Positions 58,632 to 64,000 of a DNA stretch of 64,000 nt are shown piece by piece. Source of the stretch: Cheiracanthium punctorium (Eukaryota; Arthropoda; Arachnida; Araneae; Cheiracanthiidae). The stretch covers positions 310,001 to 374,000 of the forward strand of contig JAWZYV010000169.1 in the NCBI GenBank assembly GCA_038373885.1, written 5' to 3'. The notes beneath the pieces are model-generated. The model was not told where the DNA came from and made no database searches. It was given only the letters and a program-made list of their open reading frames with translations. The position numbers and the translations under genes were made by a program. Every line of letters starts with the position of its first letter. Position 1 is the first letter of the stretch.

Positions 58632-59949
58632 TCTCTCTATTCTAAAAAAAAGTAAAGGCCGCTGGCGCTGTCAAAGCTTGTTGGCCTATCTCCTCCTAAA
58701 CCGTGGGGATTTGAGTTTCGACTAAGGTGCCCACAGATTCGAAAAATTCCGAGGAACCTGCTAAGCTGATTTAAATTTCGAAAATCGAATTATTTTAGAA
58801 GATATTAATAAAAAAATGAAAAAATAAACATAATGGTTGCCAGATTTGGCATAAAATCAATCATTCCTTTGCAACAAAGCGTTTCCAAGTATCTAGAATC
58901 GCATGAAATTTACAAACATGAGTTAGAATTACGCCCATTTTACGCCAAAATAAAAACTATATGAAATAAGTAACTCAAAAAGTGTTACACAAAGTTGAGA
59001 ATTTTCAAATAGTAAGTTCGCTTAGACAACAGGAGTTTAGAATGAACGATTATTCGTTTTTCCAAAACAGAATAACTAATATCTTGAAAATGAAAAATAA
59101 TTAAAATGCAGATTATTTTAAAGCCGGTTCGGTCCAGCTGGATTATTTGCTACCAGTAGAAATACTGGGCGGCGTTAACTATGCCATTATAGTAGTTATA
59201 GTACACTTTGGATATTTGCTAGCGCGACGAGATGGTATAATTCGTGGTACTAAGTACGCCAATCTGCAAACGATTATGTAAATGAAAATATGGATAACGG
59301 TTTTCGTGTAACCTTAAATGAACAAAAATTATAGATTGTGGACATGTGTAAATCGCCAAATAATGAAAAGTCGCCATTGGTGGCAAGCTATGCTATCTGT
59401 TCTGTAGCTTTTATTAACTTTACATGTATGCAAGTCGCCAAATAATGAAAAATCGCCATGGGTGGCAAATTCGCAAGGTGTCCAATAGGTTTTACATTAT
59501 TGCAAATACAGCTGAAACAGATGTTCTGATTTTATTACGCTTTAGCTCTTAATTAATATGACTTTTGAATGGCAACATTAAATATCATTGTGTTTCTGAG
59601 GAGTGCAAATAATTTTTCCAGCGATTATAAGCGGAGTAGCGATTATAGCTGAGCTATACTCCGCACTGCAGGTGGAGTATAGCTCAGGACCCGTACGACA
59701 CGGATTCCCATAACAAAATATCTTCCGTGTTATGAGGGGGAGGGGGTCTACTGCAGTGTGATGTTTAAATTTTTATGTACTAATGAACATGCAAGAACCA
59801 AGCAATGTGTAGCTCAGTAACATTCTATCTGATCCAATCTTTGGGTTTTGTTTGTTGAAATTATGTCTTTTTTACGAATAAGCCTTATTAGGAGCCGGAT
59901 GTCTCATACGAAAAGCGAGCGTAGCGAGTCTGGGGATCTTGGCACCTAG
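58632..59949 (+). mobile_element. Non-autonomous Helitron, copy 2
   Basis: Same orientation and design as the copy at 35919: TCTCTCTATTC after an A at the start, CTAG before a T at the end, near-identical body. It is 27 bp longer overall. The 3' hairpin is decayed (GGGATC TT GGCACC), while the preceding AAAGCGAGCGTAGCGAGTCT is kept. Around 59638-59690 it has an extra inverted segment that copy 1 lacks. No Rep/helicase coding sequence. Confidence 0.88.
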
Positions 59950-59954
59950 TTTCT

Positions 59955-61300
59955 TTAAATAAAAAAAAAATGCAACTAAATCTTAAAGGAAGAAATCTGC
60001 AATTTAAAATGCAGCAGTAAACATCTAATGCTTATGTCTATGTATATTATTAAAAAAAATTGCATGTTGTAAAATTTGAGCAAATCGAGTGGTAAAATAC
60101 ACTACTGCAATAAAGAAAAAGTGTCCAGTACTGCCTTAAGGAAGAAAAGAAAATGTGAGCTAAATTTAAAATATGTTTTCCGTTTACGAGGAGTGTGAAA
60201 AATGTAACTATTTCGGTGCATTATTGATATAAACTAGCATATAATAAATAAATAGATTATTTCAGTACCATTGTGTGTAATATGTTTGCTCTCATGAACC
60301 ATATCAAATAAGATTGTTTTCCTGGAGCTCTTTTCATCAAATAGTCTAAACAGTGGCCTCAGTGTATGGGTGGCCCAGTATTGTGCTCTACATACCTGTT
60401 ATGATTAGATTTGACAAAGTCAAAATCGATTTCCTATCGTCGATATCATTGATAATCCGAAGTCTTGAATAAATTGTTGAATTTATGACAAAATCTGTTC
60501 CTTTAGCCTGTGGAGGGAAAAAATTGCAATGGTTTTCGATATAGTTGAACTAAAATGAAGTCCATAGCCATTGTGCTGAATTACAGTTTTAAGGAAAATT
60601 ATTTTATTTCTAAATAAGAGAGCGAGAATCTGTGGAGTACTTTGAAAAATAACAATTTTATTATGCATTCATTACATTTGACTAATAAATAAGCGCCGAA
60701 GGAAGATGCATTTCAGATTTTCTGAAATTTTAAGAACTCTTTACTCATGTTAAAGCATGATTTTTCTGTGGTATGACATTGTGAAATTTACAAATTTCAT
60801 TTTATTTATTGCTAGCTGCAGTAACCGTATTTGACGGATTAGTATGTAATGCAAATTTCCATTAAAAAAACTGAATTTTATCAGCATTGTAGGAGCACAA
60901 AGAATGGAATTAATACATTGGCAATAGTACATATAGCAAAATTATAACTTCTTTGTATTGTTAAACGATAACAAGTGAGAGAGTAACAGTTAACATAATT
61001 CCGAACTTCATTCTATTTCCATTCCGATTTTTCAAGAATGGAACACAGATGTACTCAATCTTACTTTGACGCCTATAATTTAAGTGGTCACCTGTGGCAA
61101 TACTAATTTTTTTTTTTAATTTGCTTCAGTGGTTTCTACGTAATCGACAAATATTTTCACATTTTAAAAAATTCGACAGCTATGGTTTAAGTTGAGAGGC
61201 CACCTATCATGTCATAAAAATTCATTTCATACGCTCCCGACGTTAATAAGTGATGCGCAAAAGATATTTACACATTTTGAAAGGGTTCTCGCAAATCTCA
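59955..61300. other. AT-rich non-coding stretch
   Basis: No gene was recognised. The minus-strand 60-61-codon ORFs at 60483-60668 and 60750-60932 show no family features. Confidence 0.5.
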
Positions 61301-61306
61301 TAATCT

Positions 61307-61494
61307 TTTTTTTTTTTCAAAGGACGGGCATTTGCTCATCAAGCATTTTGACACTTCTAAAGCCCGAATTGCTGGGCATTTTACTATGGGAGCACCCAGT
61401 GGGCGGTCAGAGTTACCTCCTATCCACGGCCAAACCAGGATTCGAAACCGGGGTATGATGGAGTGGTTCTTAAGCCACTACACCATATGGGCGG
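61307..61494 (-). mobile_element. tRNA-derived SINE, copy 3
   Basis: Read on the minus strand, it has CATATGGTGTAGTGGCTTAA (A-box region), GGTTTCGAATCC (B box), GGAGGTAACTCTGACCGCCC, ACTGGGTGCTCCC and AATGCCCAGCAATTCGGGC, in the same order as copy 2. It ends in a poly(A) tail, seen as T's at 61307-61318, showing retroposition by a LINE. The plus-strand 88-codon ORF here is a shadow. Confidence 0.8.
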
Positions 61495-61499
61495 TAAAT

Positions 61500-63015
61500 C
61501 TCATAATCTAATAAAACTTTTTTTAATCACAACTATTAATTTAATTTTAGCTACAATTAAATTGAGTGAGATGTAACAATAATTTAAAGCAATAAGACAT
61601 AAAAAAAATACAGAAAACACTGGCATTTGAATCACGGTTTCTCTGGCGGTACAGTAAGGATACTAAGCTGGTTCATTCTCGGCGCATTCTTTGTTTCCAA
61701 GCGAAACAAAATTGGTGGACCGCGCAGAAGAAACAGCGAGGCAGTAAGTAGGCCTGCTATCTATTTTTGTCTTTTTTCTTTCGGTAATGGAAGCAAAAGT
61801 TCCTCAAACATTTTCTTGAAAGACTGGAACAATTTAATGCAGCCCATCCACCTATTTTCACAGAATACTAGAGTTTTGGCTTTTCACACACGATGGTACA
61901 CAAGAAAAAATACAGTGACGCGAGCAGATTGATACAAAGTACGAAATAAACAGTATATGATTTAACCTGGAATTAAGCTCCTCTATAAGTATTGGACATT
62001 TCTTCCATGTTATTTCATTTAAATTTTCAAAATAATAATATATATACTTTTTTTTTGTTGTTGTTCACCCTAACACATAATTCAATGAGCAGAGGAAAAA
62101 AAAATGGTATGGATTTTAGACAAATCTAAAAAGTATTGTTTCTACATATAAATAGTCACTTAAAAATTTATCTAAAATATCTTCAAGATCTTAAAATTAT
62201 TTACTTTGTGTGTGATAATGGATTCCATTAAATTTATCTGCATGGATCATGCATTCAGCTGAAATAAAATTCCATTCTACAGATTTTAAAAAATACTTTT
62301 TGTTACATTTTCAAAGTGACACAAATGATTTTTGAAATGTTTCTGAAATCACATAAACCTAAAAGGAATTCTTGGTAGAAACCCAAAGTGGACATTAGGA
62401 TACTATTGTGAATACATAAATAATTTTATAGCTTTGTATATTCTACTGAGCTGAAAGTTTAGAATGCTGCCATAAAAGCCAACAACTGAAAATAAGCATA
62501 AAACGCATTCGAAGAGATGCGCTTTGTGTCTTTCAGTTCCAATTTTGTATGATTTCAAAATATTTTTCAGTAAATATGCAGAGAAAAAATGCACCATACC
62601 GAAATAAACAAACAGCTTTTCTCTGTGACATACGTTCAACAATCATCCTAATGAACAATTGCAATCAAGCTAATGAACGTTTGGGTAATGAACGTTTGGG
62701 TAAAATTTATGACAAATTATTTCAGAAAACTGTCGATGTGTTTGAAAGAAACGTAATATAATCACAGAACACTATTTATTTTCAGAGTCGTTTTCGTTTA
62801 GTAAACAATTTCCCAACGATTTGTGTTGTAAATCATTCACTGATTCGATGTGGGATAATATATTACGATGTAGTATTGTTACGCATTTTTGGAGTGACCC
62901 TCTTCGGAGGTTAAATTTAGTATAAATGGTGTATTCTCTGCTTCAAATAATTAAAATTTACATTCTGTTTAGTGAAAATCGGTTAAGAACATGAGACAAG
63001 GAGTTTTCGGTTTCC
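61500..63015. other. Non-coding stretch
   Basis: AT-rich apart from a patch at 61640-61930, whose plus-strand 101-codon ORF has no recognisable motif. A 14-bp direct duplication (AATGAACGTTTGGG twice) lies at about 62672-62699. Confidence 0.45.
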
Positions 63016-63027
63016 CCATTGTTTAAG

Positions 63028-63207
63028 ATGGTTCTTGGCGGTTTCTTTCTAATCATTAGCGATATCGCTTTGCTAGCTTCAGTTTTCAAAACTTATTTTG
63101 AGCGCCATTCAGTTGCCAGTCATATATTTCGTCAAAAGTCTCTAATCTTGGCGATATTTAGCGTGATTTTATTAATGACTCCTGTAATGTGTACTTCCCT
63201 CCATTGA
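63028..63207 (+). CDS. Unrecognised small hydrophobic ORF
   Basis: A 59-residue frame from the ATG at 63028 (MVLGGFFLIISDIALLASVF) with two hydrophobic stretches, roughly residues 2-20 and 41-57, separated by a polar, basic part (KTYFERHSVASHIFRQKS). An upstream ATG at 63019 adds three residues. It could be a small two-pass membrane protein, an exon or chance. No family is recognised. Confidence 0.25.
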   Translation: MVLGGFFLIISDIALLASVFKTYFERHSVASHIFRQKSLILAIFSVILLMTPVMCTSLH

Positions 63208-63320
63208 CATTATGAAATAGCATTATTAATACGTCATCAATATATTCGATCAGTTGGAAAAGCTAATAAATTAGAATTTTGTGGTAATTACTAGAACGTT
63301 TTCTAAATGTCTTCGAAAGG

Positions 63321-63365
63321 TATAAAAGGGCAGCTCGCCTCATACAGCTGACTTTAGTTCTCAGT
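63321..63365 (+). promoter_or_regulatory. Candidate TATA-type core promoter
   Basis: TATAAAAGGGCAGC, a strong TATA box (63321-63328) with a GC-rich flank, followed by possible initiator sequences: CTGACTT around 63351, at the standard spacing of about 30 bp, and an arthropod-type TCAGT at 63361-63365, at 42 bp. The next 200 bp are less AT-rich than the surroundings. If real, it would drive a plus-strand transcript leaving the window on the right. Confidence 0.4.
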
Positions 63366-63580
63366 GAGATCTGGTACATATTACAGCCATTTCGCTCTGA
63401 GCCACTTTTCTGCGAAGCTTAAATTTGTTTCTCCACGCTTATTTTTGAAAGCTGGGAATTCTTCATTACTGCATACTGAGTGCAGCTGAGAGTTCTCCTC
63501 GAGAATTTCCACTTAATTTTAAACTGTGGAATATTTTATTGTATGCGAAATACAGCACATGAGAAAGCTTCCCTGATAAG

Positions 63581-63901
63581 CTGTAATAAAATGCTGTAGT
63601 AATTTTTCATAATACTATACTAATATAATACTATATAACTTTCATAATACTATATAAACGTGTTATTACTTATTAATTCCTGTAATCTGTGTACTGGATA
63701 TTGTTCGTCGAATTTTTAGAACCAATACAATTTGTATTTTGTCCTTTCAACTACATTCTTTACGTAGTAGAACTTTCCATATTAATTGTGTTACGGACCT
63801 GAAAATCGAAGCTGAGTTTTCTGCAGTATTATGAATATTACGATGCAGTATTACCATATTAGTATAGTATTATGAAAAATTACTACAGCATTTTATTACA
63901 G
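63581..63901. repeat. Perfect 46-bp inverted repeat around a 229-bp loop
   Basis: 63581-63626 (starting CTGTAATAAAATGCTGTAGT) and 63856-63901 are exact reverse complements over 46 bp. The loop has further short copies of the CATAATACTATA motif in both orientations. Perfect identity in otherwise drifting DNA suggests recent origin or homogenisation. No target duplication was seen, so it is not called a transposon. Confidence 0.8.
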
Positions 63902-64000
63902 AACATTCCATTCTTCTCGTATATGTTACTTTTATGTAATATTTTCATTAATTTCCTATCTAGTCAATACTCATCCTGTATTGACTCTTATCAAAAGCAA

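Noticed and set aside
61192..61458. An 88-codon plus-strand ORF
   Set aside because: It lies antisense within the SINE at 61307-61494 and its poly(A) tail.

Overview
This is an AT-rich eukaryotic window, about 30-35% GC by eye, with long stretches that contain no gene. It looks like an arthropod, most likely a chelicerate and probably a spider. The main reason is the one convincing gene: a split neuropeptide precursor whose predicted peptides (for example AHSMIHF-amide, AGHNMMYF-amide, GGHSMLYF-amide) resemble the FMRFamide-like peptides known from the horseshoe crab Limulus (GHSLLHF-amide, DEGHKMLYF-amide, PDHHMMYF-amide). The mix of Tc1/mariner, hAT, piggyBac-like, Helitron, non-LTR and SINE remains also fits an arachnid genome.

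Layout: 1-3.4 kb is plain AT-rich DNA. At 3.4-4.0 kb is the 3' end of a non-LTR retrotransposon; a second copy lies at 41.0 kb. From 6.0 to 9.9 kb is a cluster of small DNA transposons: a hAT MITE inside a mariner-type end, a long-TIR foldback element, a mariner-type deletion derivative and a small MITE. Decayed, unrecognised coding-like pieces lie on the minus strand at 10.0-10.9 and 15.2-15.4 kb. From 18 to 25.6 kb the window is dense in repeats: two SINEs, a piggyBac-like MITE, an internally deleted mariner, two inverted Tc1-like derivatives, and a 1-kb inverted repeat holding a short ORF. The neuropeptide gene occupies 29.9-33.6 kb on the plus strand. Two copies of a non-autonomous Helitron lie at 35.9 and 58.6 kb, a 3-kb composite inverted repeat at 42.7-45.6 kb, a CACTG-ended MITE at 49.4 kb, and a nearly full-length but broken mariner-superfamily transposon at 54.8-56.3 kb. 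A third SINE lies at 61.4 kb. A TATA-type core promoter candidate and a perfect 46-bp inverted repeat lie near the right edge.

Only the neuropeptide precursor is clearly a functional host gene. It should be secreted, cut at KR/GKR sites by prohormone convertases and amidated at Gly, giving about 15 short F-amide peptides. The other recognisable coding sequence is transposon-derived and broken. No ribosomal RNA, free-standing tRNA, CRISPR array or operon is visible.
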